Shown here: positions 8,491 to 16,501 of the stretch, piece by piece | Numbering within the stretch: position 1 is the first letter of the stretch | Layout of the letters: every line of letters starts with the position of its first letter | Assembly (NCBI RefSeq): GCF_003071065.1 | Contig: NZ_QCXX01000003.1 | Span: 512,687 to 576,686, forward strand | DNA from: Sphingobacterium athyrii | GTDB taxonomy: Bacteria > Bacteroidota > Bacteroidia > Sphingobacteriales > Sphingobacteriaceae | Direction of reading: 5' to 3' | Length of the DNA stretch: 64,000 nucleotides | Translations under genes and position numbers: made by a program | Notes under the pieces: generated by a model | What the model was told of the DNA's origin: nothing | Seen by the model: the letters and a program-made list of their open reading frames with translations, nothing else | The model's database searches: none

Positions 8491-9843
8491 CTATGGTAGG
8501 GTAGTGAAGTCAATTGCAGGAGCGGGATTACCATTGTTGAACGTAAATAAAGTGCCCGGGCTAACAACAGTATTGAAAAATCCACCATTTTTAAGGAAGA
8601 AACTGCTTCCATTGGTACCGCCCATGGCATCTATACGCTGGTTGATGGAATAGGTGCCGTCTACGGTAAATTTGGCCTGAACCACCGGCAACCAGGTGCC
8701 GGATGCGGTGCGTACCCATTGATTTTTATAATCCGCCGAGCGTCCAAGATAGCCGTTATCCGCATTGAAATTTTCCAAAAAACTGTGGAAATTGGTCAGA
8801 TAAGTTGCTATTTTAGGTCGTTTCCAGCTTGCAATCAAGGTCCAAGTATTTACCGTCGGATCATTGAACCAGGCTGTAAAATCGGTCGCGCCGTTGCCAT
8901 CGGGTTCACCCTTGAGTAGGAATTTATAGTTCTTGCCGCTTGTCCAACCATACTTCATATAACTTTGTCCACCGGAACCTTCACCGCCAAATTCGCCTGT
9001 TGTAGTATTTGCCCCCTTACGGTTAAGGGTAATGCGGTCCTCAACAGGTATTTCCGCCGGATTGTCGGTGCTGTAGGGACTCCATACCGAAAACAGAATG
9101 CGGCGCTCGCTGGCCGAATTAACCTGCATGCCAAAATAGCCCTGACCAAATCCATTGGCCATAAAGTAAGAACCTATTTTGTCTTCGCCCGTAGGAACAT
9201 TGATTTCGCTATAGTAGTAGGAAACCTGCTGGTTGGTCGGCACCGAATAACTTAAGTGACAGGAAGGCCCGCGTCGTGACCAGTAGTAAGTATTGTCGAC
9301 ATTATTGTCGCTATAGATGGTAGTTCCGCTAGTAGCGCTTCCGCTCAAAATAAGGTGCGAAACATCCGCAAAGTAACCCCCAGTCTTGGAGACACCCTGA
9401 AGGTCCATTTTTACGTAACCAGCAGCATTTAATGTGTAGTTGCCCACTGCATAATCCTTCACGGTACCGCCTTTTAGACTAATTTGTTTGCTGACGCCAT
9501 TAATGGTTAGCTTGACCACGCTACTGTCCCCATTTGGCAAGACTTTAGCCCGGATTTTTACGGTTAATGTACCTGCCTGCGGCAGCTTGGCGTAAGTACT
9601 TACGATGCTATTGGCACTGGTCCAGTTGGCTAGGCCATTGCTATTGATCACTTCAGCAGCGCCGATAGGTGCCGATGTGACAAAGGCATTTCCTCCAAGG
9701 GGAACTTCATAACCGTTAGGCCCCGGGGTGGCCGCCCGCAGTGATAGTTTTTCTTCGGTCTCCGTTTTCTCCACAGTCTTTTTGCAGGAAACAAAACAGA
9801 CCAATGCAGCACCGAGCAGTGCTAGAAATTTGATTTTTCTCAT
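8491..9843 (-). CDS. DUF3472 lipoprotein with N-terminal DUF5077-like domain
   Basis: The 450-residue protein starts with a lipoprotein signal (MRKIKFLALLGAALVCFVSC, Cys20) and a short linker. Residues about 40-165 form a carbohydrate-binding-like beta-sandwich (VPLGGNAFVT, LTVKIRAKVLPNG), matching DUF5077. The rest matches DUF3472: WSRRGPSCHLSY, YYYSEINVP, GQGYFGMQVNS, RILFSVWSPY. These two domains commonly occur together in Bacteroidota surface or secreted proteins thought to act on glycans, but the reaction is not known to me. The gene is monocistronic, with a strong hairpin after it and a 235-base upstream region shared with a divergent acetyltransferase gene. Confidence 0.85.
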   Translation of the reverse strand: MRKIKFLALLGAALVCFVSCKKTVEKTETEEKLSLRAATPGPNGYEVPLGGNAFVTSAPIGAAEVINSNGLANWTSANSIVSTYAKLPQAGTLTVKIRAKVLPNGDSSVVKLTINGVSKQISLKGGTVKDYAVGNYTLNAAGYVKMDLQGVSKTGGYFADVSHLILSGSATSGTTIYSDNNVDNTYYWSRRGPSCHLSYSVPTNQQVSYYYSEINVPTGEDKIGSYFMANGFGQGYFGMQVNSASERRILFSVWSPYSTDNPAEIPVEDRITLNRKGANTTTGEFGGEGSGGQSYMKYGWTSGKNYKFLLKGEPDGNGATDFTAWFNDPTVNTWTLIASWKRPKIATYLTNFHSFLENFNADNGYLGRSADYKNQWVRTASGTWLPVVQAKFTVDGTYSINQRIDAMGGTNGSSFFLKNGGFFNTVVSPGTLFTFNNGNPAPAIDFTTLP

Positions 9844-10078
9844 AATTTATTTTTAATTGTTCAGTACGAATTTATTAAACAACTTTCATATTGTGAAAAT
9901 TAATTAAATGTAATCGATTGTGCTATTTACTTTTGTAACAGAATATACAATTCAGGGTAATTTACAGACAGCTGACATTTGCGCAGTTCATTGGGTTGCT
10001 GATTTTTGTATATTGCGCTAACCGCTATTAGCCCAAATTTAAGCGGATATCATTACACATTATAAAAAAGCATAAGGA

Positions 10079-10537
10079 ATGGATTTAAAAATCAGACAGG
10101 CACAGGAACATGAAATCGATGTATTATTGGAATTTGAACAGGGAATCGTGGCGGCAGAACGCCCTTTTGACGATACATTGGAAGAAGGTGAAATTCACTA
10201 CTACGACCTGCTGGAACTCATAAAATCACCAGAAGCAGAAGTATTGGTCGCTGTGGTCGGCAGTGAGCTTGTCGGATCTGGCTATGCGAAAATAGTCGAT
10301 GCCAAGCCATATCAAAAGTTTGCCCGATATGTGCATTTGGGATTTATGTATGTCAAACCAGATCACCGTGGGCAGGGGATCAATAAATTGATTCTGGAAG
10401 CATTGCTAAGCTGGGCAAAAGAAAGAAATATCTCGGAAGTGAGGCTTCAGGTTTATGATCAGAACGACAGTGCAATAATCGCCTATAGTAAAGTCGGGTT
10501 TAAGCCCAATTTACTGGAGATGAGAATAGAAATTTAG
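10079..10537 (+). CDS. GNAT-family N-acetyltransferase
   Basis: The 152 residues fit the GNAT fold. The acetyl-CoA motif A appears in LGFMYVKPDHRGQGINKLIL (RGQGI is the pyrophosphate-binding loop), and motif B in LRLQVYDQNDSAIIAYSKVGFKPN. Such enzymes move an acetyl group from acetyl-CoA to an amine of a small molecule or protein; the substrate is not visible. It is divergent from the DUF3472 gene. A TACTTTTG at 9928-9935 fits the Bacteroidota -7 element but lacks a good -33 partner. The next gene on this strand starts 115 bases later and looks independent. Confidence 0.88.
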   Translation: MDLKIRQAQEHEIDVLLEFEQGIVAAERPFDDTLEEGEIHYYDLLELIKSPEAEVLVAVVGSELVGSGYAKIVDAKPYQKFARYVHLGFMYVKPDHRGQGINKLILEALLSWAKERNISEVRLQVYDQNDSAIIAYSKVGFKPNLLEMRIEI

Positions 10538-10652
10538 AGATTCCCCTGGTCAGAAGTGTCAAGGGAAGATATTAAGGGGCTTATGCTTTTCTTTTCATCC
10601 AGGACGGGACCAGAAACAGAAACAAAAGAAGTACAATACTGTTATACCAGGC

Positions 10653-11225
10653 ATGAAAGTCTTGATCAGCATATTTTTTATTTTTCTATACGTTTCCGTT
10701 ATTGGACAGACGGGGACCTATCGGCTTGTGACTACCACTGGTGCTTCAAGTACGATGGTGATCAGATCCATGCAATCCACTGTAGTTGCCGATGTTTTCG
10801 CCTGGTGGAATATTCCTTCTGGCACCCATGGCACTTTCTCAGGGAAGGGTACCTGCACTGGCAATAGCTGTATCTTAAAAGAAAAGGACGATCAGGGCTG
10901 CACACTGAAATTGACTTTTGTGGGAAAGCAGCTTAAAGTTCAATTTTCGGGTTGCAACAGACAGAATATACCCGAGGATTTTTCGGGTAGTTATAATCAA
11001 CTGACACTACGAACGCATGGCACCTATCGGACCAGACCGGCTAAAACCTATTTTTATAAATATCCAAGACTTACTAAAACACGGAAAAATTATCTCCGGA
11101 AAGGGACTACGGTCCAAGTGAATATTGAAAATATCGTCGACGACCGTTGGGTTTACATCAATTGTCGTGACAACCTAGGCAAGGTATCCAGCGGTTATAT
11201 TTTATGGTCCAGTCTAGGACAATAA
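10653..11225 (+). CDS. Secreted protein with C-terminal SH3-like domain
   Basis: The 190 residues begin with a signal peptide (MKVLISIFFIFLYVSVIG, cleavage likely before QTGTY). The first half is a small beta-rich domain with four cysteines (GTCTGNSC, GCTLKL, SGCNRQ) that may form disulfides. The second half (about 125-190) looks like a bacterial SH3 domain: TYFYKYPRLTKTRKNYLRKG, then DDRWVYINCRDNLGKVSSGYI. SH3-like domains of this type often bind cell-wall or surface partners. The N-terminal half is not a family I recognise. It ends only 4 bases from a convergent membrane-protein gene, so no separate terminator fits between them. Confidence 0.72.
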   Translation: MKVLISIFFIFLYVSVIGQTGTYRLVTTTGASSTMVIRSMQSTVVADVFAWWNIPSGTHGTFSGKGTCTGNSCILKEKDDQGCTLKLTFVGKQLKVQFSGCNRQNIPEDFSGSYNQLTLRTHGTYRTRPAKTYFYKYPRLTKTRKNYLRKGTTVQVNIENIVDDRWVYINCRDNLGKVSSGYILWSSLGQ

Positions 11226-11229
11226 AACG

Positions 11230-12588
11230 CTATTTGCTATTGTAACGTCTGCTTTCAAATCGGCCCGTATCAACCCCGTGCTTCCCAAAGTTTGTTAAGA
11301 CCAGCATTTTTATTTTTTCGAACTGTTGTGCAGAGAGTCCATCCTGTTCTTTGGCAACCATATAAAAATAGGTCCCTTTGTATTTCTGAAGTATAGAACG
11401 GACGGAAGCGAAGTCCATATTATCGAGGATTTCCGATTTCGGTTCTCCAGCGCGCGGCATTGCAATTGAAGTACTATACCGGATGGGTCTAAAAGTCGAA
11501 TCTACGGCTTGCTGGCCAAATGGAGTAGGCAGAGATTCTTTGGGGTTATAGACTGTGAGGTAAATCGGTATGGCTAAACTATCATCGCGGCTAAATATGC
11601 TCTTATTCATCACGGCGTAAAATTTTTCGGCTGGATTGACTACTGTCAGATCGTAGTTTACACTATCTGGATGTTGGATATACTGTTCCAACAGTTTATT
11701 ATCTTCGACATGCCGCAGGCCGATCACATCGATTTCGGCACCGTAAGGATCCTGGGGAATATCGGGGCTAAATACCACAGTAGCGCGAGGGTCATTGGTC
11801 CACAAAAATATAGGGCCGAATGTAAGTCCGTATTCCGCGGCCACATTTTTGGCTTTTTGCACATTGTTTTCGTAGTCTGTTTCTATGCTAAGAATCCCAT
11901 CTCGAAAACCTGCCATTTCTTTGTCCCGTTGTTGCTGAATAAAATCAGCGCCACAGGTGCGAATGAGCATGACGAGTGCAAATACCGCAGATATGGGTAG
12001 TGCAATGTATTTGTAGTCACGTTTTTTAGATTCTTCGAGTTGGGAGACAAGCGCTTTTGCATTATTTTTTTGCTTGCTACCTACGGCGACACCGCTGGTA
12101 GCGATATTCTCTTTAAGGTGTTCATTCTGCAGCACTACAGCCTGCTGTCCAAGATGACGCAAAAGCTCTTCCCTGAATGCAGTAAAGATAATGATATCGG
12201 CGGCTGATTTTGGATGATCAGGATTAAACAGCCAAACCAGCTTTTTACCATTATTGAGTTTGATCCGCATAGATGGTGGGGGAGCCTGAAGCAGACCATA
12301 GGGTGGAATACTATGAATATCTTTGTAAAGAACACGTCCATAACTGTGGGATGTAAACCCATTCTCATCCAGACTGATGGTATCCATTGCCCTAGATTTC
12401 TTGACAAAACGCCAGACACCAAATCCCATCATGCAAAGCATAAGTATAATATTAGGCCAAAAAATCCACTGCACATAATTCATAAGCCATACCGTCGGCA
12501 GAATAATGCCGAGCGGTATCCCAACGAGAACCAGTATTAGATAGAGAAGTCCGCTGTTATTCTGGTATTTGAATGTATATTCTTTCAT
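11230..12588 (-). CDS. Hypothetical membrane protein
   Basis: I do not recognise a named family in these 452 residues. Two membrane helices stand near the N terminus (LLYLILVLVGIPLGIILPTV and WIFWPNIILMLCMMGFGVW), followed by a PH-like small beta domain (TISLDENGFTSHSYGRVLYKDI). A third helix (IALPISAVFALVMLIRTCG, about residue 200) precedes a large soluble C-terminal region of about 230 residues. This suggests a sensor or anchor whose last domain lies in the periplasm. A possible promoter is TAGTTTTG (12637-12644 on the minus strand) with TTTT 19 bases upstream. It converges on the SH3-like gene with a 4-base gap. No partner gene suggests a role. Confidence 0.7.
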   Translation of the reverse strand: MKEYTFKYQNNSGLLYLILVLVGIPLGIILPTVWLMNYVQWIFWPNIILMLCMMGFGVWRFVKKSRAMDTISLDENGFTSHSYGRVLYKDIHSIPPYGLLQAPPPSMRIKLNNGKKLVWLFNPDHPKSAADIIIFTAFREELLRHLGQQAVVLQNEHLKENIATSGVAVGSKQKNNAKALVSQLEESKKRDYKYIALPISAVFALVMLIRTCGADFIQQQRDKEMAGFRDGILSIETDYENNVQKAKNVAAEYGLTFGPIFLWTNDPRATVVFSPDIPQDPYGAEIDVIGLRHVEDNKLLEQYIQHPDSVNYDLTVVNPAEKFYAVMNKSIFSRDDSLAIPIYLTVYNPKESLPTPFGQQAVDSTFRPIRYSTSIAMPRAGEPKSEILDNMDFASVRSILQKYKGTYFYMVAKEQDGLSAQQFEKIKMLVLTNFGKHGVDTGRFESRRYNSK

Positions 12589-12745
12589 TGTATGTCCTTT
12601 CCCAAGTTAACTGTCTATTTTTGTGGGGTGTTTCCCCAAAACTACGACAAATAACCAGGCAGAAAAATCCATGAAAACAGGGATTTCATAGTCTAATAGG
12701 GCCGAAAAATACCTGATAAAGCTCGGCTGAATAGCGAAATGTAGG

Positions 12746-12759
12746 AAGTCGATCGACTT
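12746..12759. repeat. Perfect 14-bp palindrome at the 3' end of the barrel gene
   Basis: AAGTCGATCGACTT is its own reverse complement and overlaps the stop codon of the minus-strand gene. It may be a weak terminator stem or a protein site; nothing else distinguishes these. Confidence 0.35.
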
Positions 12760-13478
12760 TAAAACCGATACCCTAAGGATAAGGCGGTACGAATTCCAGC
12801 GAATGGGCCTTTCGTCTTGAACGTGACTCCTTCGGAATCAACTTCTTTTTTGAGGTCTAACACATCAATGTCAAAATCCTCCAACTGTTTACGCAGTTCC
12901 TCTTGTTCATCGGAATTTAATTGGGTTTTCCCCTCAAAGGTACCGTTATTAAATCCGTAGTTGGGACCAATAATTCGCCAATCTAGATAGATATGCTCGC
13001 CAAGACGCCATTGGCTACCAATAGCTAGTCCAGCTGTCAAGGCATTCAAGGCACCCGAAATCGGAACTTCCTTTTGGTAATCTCGCTCTTCAACCGACAA
13101 TATGGTGCTAAGGCTATAACGCGCATATTTTACGAAAGGAGCAAAGTAGAATCCTCTGAAAGCATCATTATTACCGAGATAAAAGCGCACTTCCGGTGTA
13201 AAGGAAAATGCCCCAAATTTCGCTCCAACCAGAATGTCACTTGGATCATCAATAGCAGATTCCCATATCGAGCGGAAGGGAAGACCAGATTTAGGACGAA
13301 GACTTAATGTCGCATTTAGTGATAGGCGTTGTTGAATCGCCTTTTCATATTCGAACGCAACATTGCCAACCGCCAATGGCAAGATATTTAATTTGATTAA
13401 ATTGGTATTTTCCTGTGCTTTTAATCCCGACATCGCCAATATTCCGATGATAAGTGTAGCTTGGTAGTGATGTTTCAT
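12759..13478 (-). CDS. Outer-membrane beta-barrel protein, DUF3575-like
   Basis: The 239 residues have a signal peptide (LIIGILAMSGLKA before QENTN). They then show repeated amphipathic strands: NILPLAVGNVAFEYEKAIQQ, FTPEVRFYLG, FRGFYFAPFVKYARYSL, and a terminal SLGYRF. The NxLPLxxGNVAFEYEK start is typical of DUF3575-like and related Bacteroidota small barrels. The last residue is phenylalanine, as expected for insertion into the outer membrane. The function is unknown. The loop with two runs of Glu and Asp (SDEQEELRKQLEDFDIDVLD) probably lies outside the barrel. A perfect 14-bp palindrome at 12746-12759 touches its stop codon. Confidence 0.8.
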   Translation of the reverse strand: MKHHYQATLIIGILAMSGLKAQENTNLIKLNILPLAVGNVAFEYEKAIQQRLSLNATLSLRPKSGLPFRSIWESAIDDPSDILVGAKFGAFSFTPEVRFYLGNNDAFRGFYFAPFVKYARYSLSTILSVEERDYQKEVPISGALNALTAGLAIGSQWRLGEHIYLDWRIIGPNYGFNNGTFEGKTQLNSDEQEELRKQLEDFDIDVLDLKKEVDSEGVTFKTKGPFAGIRTALSLGYRF

Positions 13479-13627
13479 ATTGATATTTTAAACTGATCCG
13501 GCCTATTGGCGTAGATGAACAAATCCAAGCTGTAGCATGTATAAATTCCTCTACCCCAATAACGTTATTTAGTAGGATTTATTTTATCTCATTAAGAACA
13601 TCAGAGGTCGATATAAGGTTTTACTAA

Positions 13628-13762
13628 AGATCTGCCGATCTAAGTGAAATTTTAGCCAAAGCATTGGGCTTGCTGGACAATCTTGGTGACCCGATCTATG
13701 ACGACCCTCAGATGATGACCTGGCGAAAGCGCCTACGGGTAGTGGAACAAAAACTGAAATAA
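13628..13762 (+). pseudogene. Possible C-terminal gene remnant without a start
   Basis: Between the barrel gene and the efflux operon, a plus-strand frame of 44 codons runs from just after a TAA (13625-13627) to a TAA at 13762. It has no good start codon. The peptide reads like a real helical C terminus (AKALGLLDNLGDPIYDDPQ, then MMTWRKRLRVVEQKLK), with normal amino-acid balance. I do not recognise the parent family. It could equally be chance coding potential. The antiparallel frame at 13584-13811 has a much less protein-like composition. Confidence 0.3.
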
Positions 13763-13766
13763 TATA

Positions 13767-13795
13767 TTGGCCAGATTCGGCCAAATTTAGGCCAA
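13767..13795. promoter_or_regulatory. Candidate operator before the efflux operon (TTGGCC-N6-GGCCAA plus a third half-site)
   Basis: TTGGCC (13767-13772) and GGCCAA (13779-13784) form an inverted repeat around 6 bases. A second GGCCAA follows at 13790-13795. The array lies about 65 bases before the first gene of the efflux operon, where a repressor or activator would act. The obvious candidate regulator is the AraC-type gene at 18104-18892. This is an inference from symmetry and position. Confidence 0.4.
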
Positions 13796-13858
13796 TTATA
13801 TAAAATCCCACAGCATCTTTCCCGATAACTTTGTCAAATAGCGTTAAACAAGGTTATC

Positions 13859-14107
13859 ATGAAAGAAAAAGTACAAAAAATTATTGCGAAGGTCGTCCAT
13901 GAGAAATCGGCTGACCCGATTGCCGATGACGATAGACAAGTGAACAGGCTATACTTCAACTACGCAGGTATGTATCTATTCCCCCTATTTCCTATGGGGG
14001 ATCTGTCTGTCGTTCTCCATGAATTGAGGCGAACCTGGAAGAAATATGCCGAAAAACGGCATAGCGCCAAGCAACAGCATGTTGTTTTTAAAGGAGTAAA
14101 GAAATGA
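13859..14107 (+). CDS. Small conserved-looking protein heading the efflux operon
   Basis: The 82-residue protein starts at an ATG and overlaps the TolC gene by four bases, so it is translated as part of the operon. It is basic at both ends, with a central hydrophobic-aromatic stretch (RLYFNYAGMYLFPLFPMGDL) too short and broken for a clear membrane helix. No family is recognised. Its place at the head of a TolC-HlyD-MFS operon, downstream of an operator-like repeat, suggests a regulatory or accessory role in efflux. The translation start is otherwise unambiguous. Confidence 0.6.
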   Translation: MKEKVQKIIAKVVHEKSADPIADDDRQVNRLYFNYAGMYLFPLFPMGDLSVVLHELRRTWKKYAEKRHSAKQQHVVFKGVKK

Positions 14108-15438
14108 GGCGGGATCTTTCTTTTGTTTCTATTGGAGTGGGCATATTTTTCTTTTTACGGTCTGCCAACGGCCAGGTAAGAGATACAATACAGCCTATGA
14201 ACCTGGTAAAAATATGGGAGTCAATAGCCTCCCATAACCACCAGCTAAAGTTACAGGGTCTCAAGGGTGTAGCTGCTTCACTTGCCATTATTGAGGCGAA
14301 AGATCAGTATTTACCAACGATTTCTCTCAACGGGGATTTTAAACTCAACACTAAATTCCTCCTGTATCCAGAAGGATTGTTCTCTGCTGCACAGGATGTG
14401 CCGGTATCCGGTTATGGCTATGGGCTGGGTTACAACCTAAACCTCAATCTTTACAATGGTGGCCTCGATAAAAGAAATATTCAGCTAAAAAAGGAAGAAA
14501 AGTTGGCCATGCAATTTGAATACGAATTGCAGCACAGCAATCTAAAATATATAACTGCTGTCGCTTATTATGAACTATACAAATTCATGAAATTCAAGGA
14601 ATTTATTTCTGCCGAAATATCCGCTGAACAACGCCAGCTATCGACAATCGAACATCTTTACAAGAATGGAATTGTCTTAAAGAGTGATGTGCTGCGAATC
14701 GCTGTTAAATTGGACAATTTAGAACTCCGCCGGTCTGAAGTACTCAAAAGAATTGACCTTACGAAACAGAAACTGAATGTGCTCATGGGTCGCGGCGAAA
14801 TGGAATCACTCCAGATAGCACTTCAACAAGACTTGAACCCTGATCTGCAGGATGTACATACATACGGTGATTATATTGGCATTGCCCAACAACAGTCTCA
14901 GGAATTTAAAATCATTGAATCCACGATCAAAACCAGTGAATTAAAACTAAGACAGGTGAAATCTGCCACACGGCCAAAGCTCTACTTATACTCGACCTAT
15001 AGCTACACCTATCCGCAGATCTCATTCTATCCATATAGCAATAATTTATGGGGATTTGGACAGACAGGGCTCAAAATACAATGGTCTATTGACAATGCAT
15101 TCAAAAGTAAACATGCTGTCGCACAGGCCAACATACATATTGAGGAACAAAAGTCAGTCATGCAGATCAAACAGGAAGAAGTTAACCTGAAGATCAGACA
15201 GGCATTCCTGCAGCGCGAACAGGCCCAACAACAGGTAATAACAGCTGAGAAAAACATCGCGCAAAACACCGAAACTGTCCGTGTCATCAAAAACAGTTAC
15301 CTCAATCAGGAATCCTTGCTGACGGATCTGTTAGAAGCAGAAAATGCATTGCTTGAAGCCAAGTTTAACCACATATCTGCGTTGGTCGAATTAAAACTAA
15401 GCCACATCCAATTGTTGGCGATAACAGGGATACTTTAA
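14104..15438 (+). CDS. TolC-family outer-membrane efflux protein
   Basis: The 444 residues begin with a signal sequence (SIGVGIFFFLRSANGQ) and show the two repeats of long coiled-coil helices typical of outer-membrane efflux proteins. Examples are VKIWESIASHNHQLKLQGLK, LAMQFEYELQHSNLKYITAV, and near the end SYLNQESLLTDLLEAENALL. TolC proteins form a trimeric tunnel that joins the outer membrane to an adaptor and an inner-membrane pump. Both partners follow directly: an HlyD-type adaptor 14 bases downstream and an EmrB-like MFS pump. Substrates are probably drugs or other toxic small molecules. Confidence 0.9.
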   Translation: MRRDLSFVSIGVGIFFFLRSANGQVRDTIQPMNLVKIWESIASHNHQLKLQGLKGVAASLAIIEAKDQYLPTISLNGDFKLNTKFLLYPEGLFSAAQDVPVSGYGYGLGYNLNLNLYNGGLDKRNIQLKKEEKLAMQFEYELQHSNLKYITAVAYYELYKFMKFKEFISAEISAEQRQLSTIEHLYKNGIVLKSDVLRIAVKLDNLELRRSEVLKRIDLTKQKLNVLMGRGEMESLQIALQQDLNPDLQDVHTYGDYIGIAQQQSQEFKIIESTIKTSELKLRQVKSATRPKLYLYSTYSYTYPQISFYPYSNNLWGFGQTGLKIQWSIDNAFKSKHAVAQANIHIEEQKSVMQIKQEEVNLKIRQAFLQREQAQQQVITAEKNIAQNTETVRVIKNSYLNQESLLTDLLEAENALLEAKFNHISALVELKLSHIQLLAITGIL

Positions 15439-15452
15439 AAAGATATCAGATA

Positions 15453-16499
15453 ATGAATAAGAATAAAATAGATAAGGTCGTGGTCATCTCCACGAAGTAC
15501 TTTGGTATTGTCTTGCTTACGGGCATGCTGGGCTGGGCCGTGCTATATCTATGGCGAAATTTACAGTATGAGCAGACAAATGATGCACAAATAGATGCTT
15601 ACTTATCGCCCATAAGTGCCAAAGTGGGTGGATATATCAGTAAAATTTATTATAACGATAACCAACAGGTACATCAAGGCGATACACTTGTATTGATTGA
15701 AAAAGATGAGTATCGACTCAAACAGAAGGCCGCTGCAGCCGAGTTGTTAAGTTCGCGTGCGAAACTGCCGATCTTGGCGGCAAGTGAAGAGACACAATCC
15801 AAAAACATAGCTGTAATCAGTGCACAATTAATGGGGGTCCAGGCAAAATTAGAGCAACAACGCAAAGAGTTTGAACGATATAAAAGCCTGCTGGCAGATG
15901 AATCGACCACACAACAAAAGTTTGACCTCGTGAATACAACACTACTGAGCCAACAATCTGACTATGCCCAAACAATAGCTTCTCTGGAGGCCGCCAAATC
16001 AAGACTCAAGGATATACAAGCTCAGCGGGCTGCAATTGCCGCTGAAATAAATATCAAAACGGCGCTATTGGAGCGACAAGAACTTGATCTTCGGTACACC
16101 GTAATAACGGCACCTTTTGATGGTCGTATTGGTAAGAAAACCATTCAACAAGGACAGCTTGTGCAACCGGGGCAAACATTGGCTTTTTTGCTCAATGAGG
16201 CCGAAAAAAAATGGGTAGTCGCCAACTTCAAAGAAACACAGATCAAGTCATTTCATATCGGACAGCGGGTTGCTATAGAAACAGACGCTTACCCCGAAGA
16301 AGTATTCTCTGGAGTAATCGAATCGCTTTCGCCAACGACAGGAGCACGTTACTCGTTGTTGCCACCGGATAACGCCACTGGTAATTTTGTAAAAATTATC
16401 CAACGCATCCCCGTCAGAATTAAATTGACCGATAATTCGGAGATGCTATCTAAGCTCTCTCCCGGAATGAATGCCAATGTTTATGTTTTAAAGAAATAA
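15453..16499 (+). CDS. HlyD/EmrA-family membrane fusion protein
   Basis: The 348 residues carry one N-terminal membrane helix (GIVLLTGMLGWAVLYLW), then the motif ANDAQIDAYLSPI-like QTNDAQIDAYLSPISAKVGG that opens EmrA-type adaptors. A lipoyl-like half (GYISKIYYNDNQQVHQGDTL), a long coiled coil (about 85-190), the second lipoyl half (TVITAPFDGRIGK) and a beta-barrel end with GMNANVYV follow. It bridges the MFS pump in the inner membrane and the TolC tunnel. The next gene begins 2 bases after its stop. Confidence 0.92.
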   Translation: MNKNKIDKVVVISTKYFGIVLLTGMLGWAVLYLWRNLQYEQTNDAQIDAYLSPISAKVGGYISKIYYNDNQQVHQGDTLVLIEKDEYRLKQKAAAAELLSSRAKLPILAASEETQSKNIAVISAQLMGVQAKLEQQRKEFERYKSLLADESTTQQKFDLVNTTLLSQQSDYAQTIASLEAAKSRLKDIQAQRAAIAAEINIKTALLERQELDLRYTVITAPFDGRIGKKTIQQGQLVQPGQTLAFLLNEAEKKWVVANFKETQIKSFHIGQRVAIETDAYPEEVFSGVIESLSPTTGARYSLLPPDNATGNFVKIIQRIPVRIKLTDNSEMLSKLSPGMNANVYVLKK

Positions 16500-16501
16500 C
16501 T

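Noticed and set aside
8399..8653. 84-residue plus-strand frame
   Set aside because: It starts within the long hairpin and then runs antisense to the DUF3472 gene.
10556..10867. 103-residue plus-strand frame
   Set aside because: It overlaps the SH3-like secreted protein in another frame and has no family pattern.
12214..12540. 108-residue plus-strand frame
   Set aside because: Antisense to the membrane protein gene at 11230-12588, which has clear membrane helices.
13584..13811. 75-residue minus-strand frame
   Set aside because: The plus-strand reading of the same bases looks more like a gene remnant; this one has no recognisable pattern.
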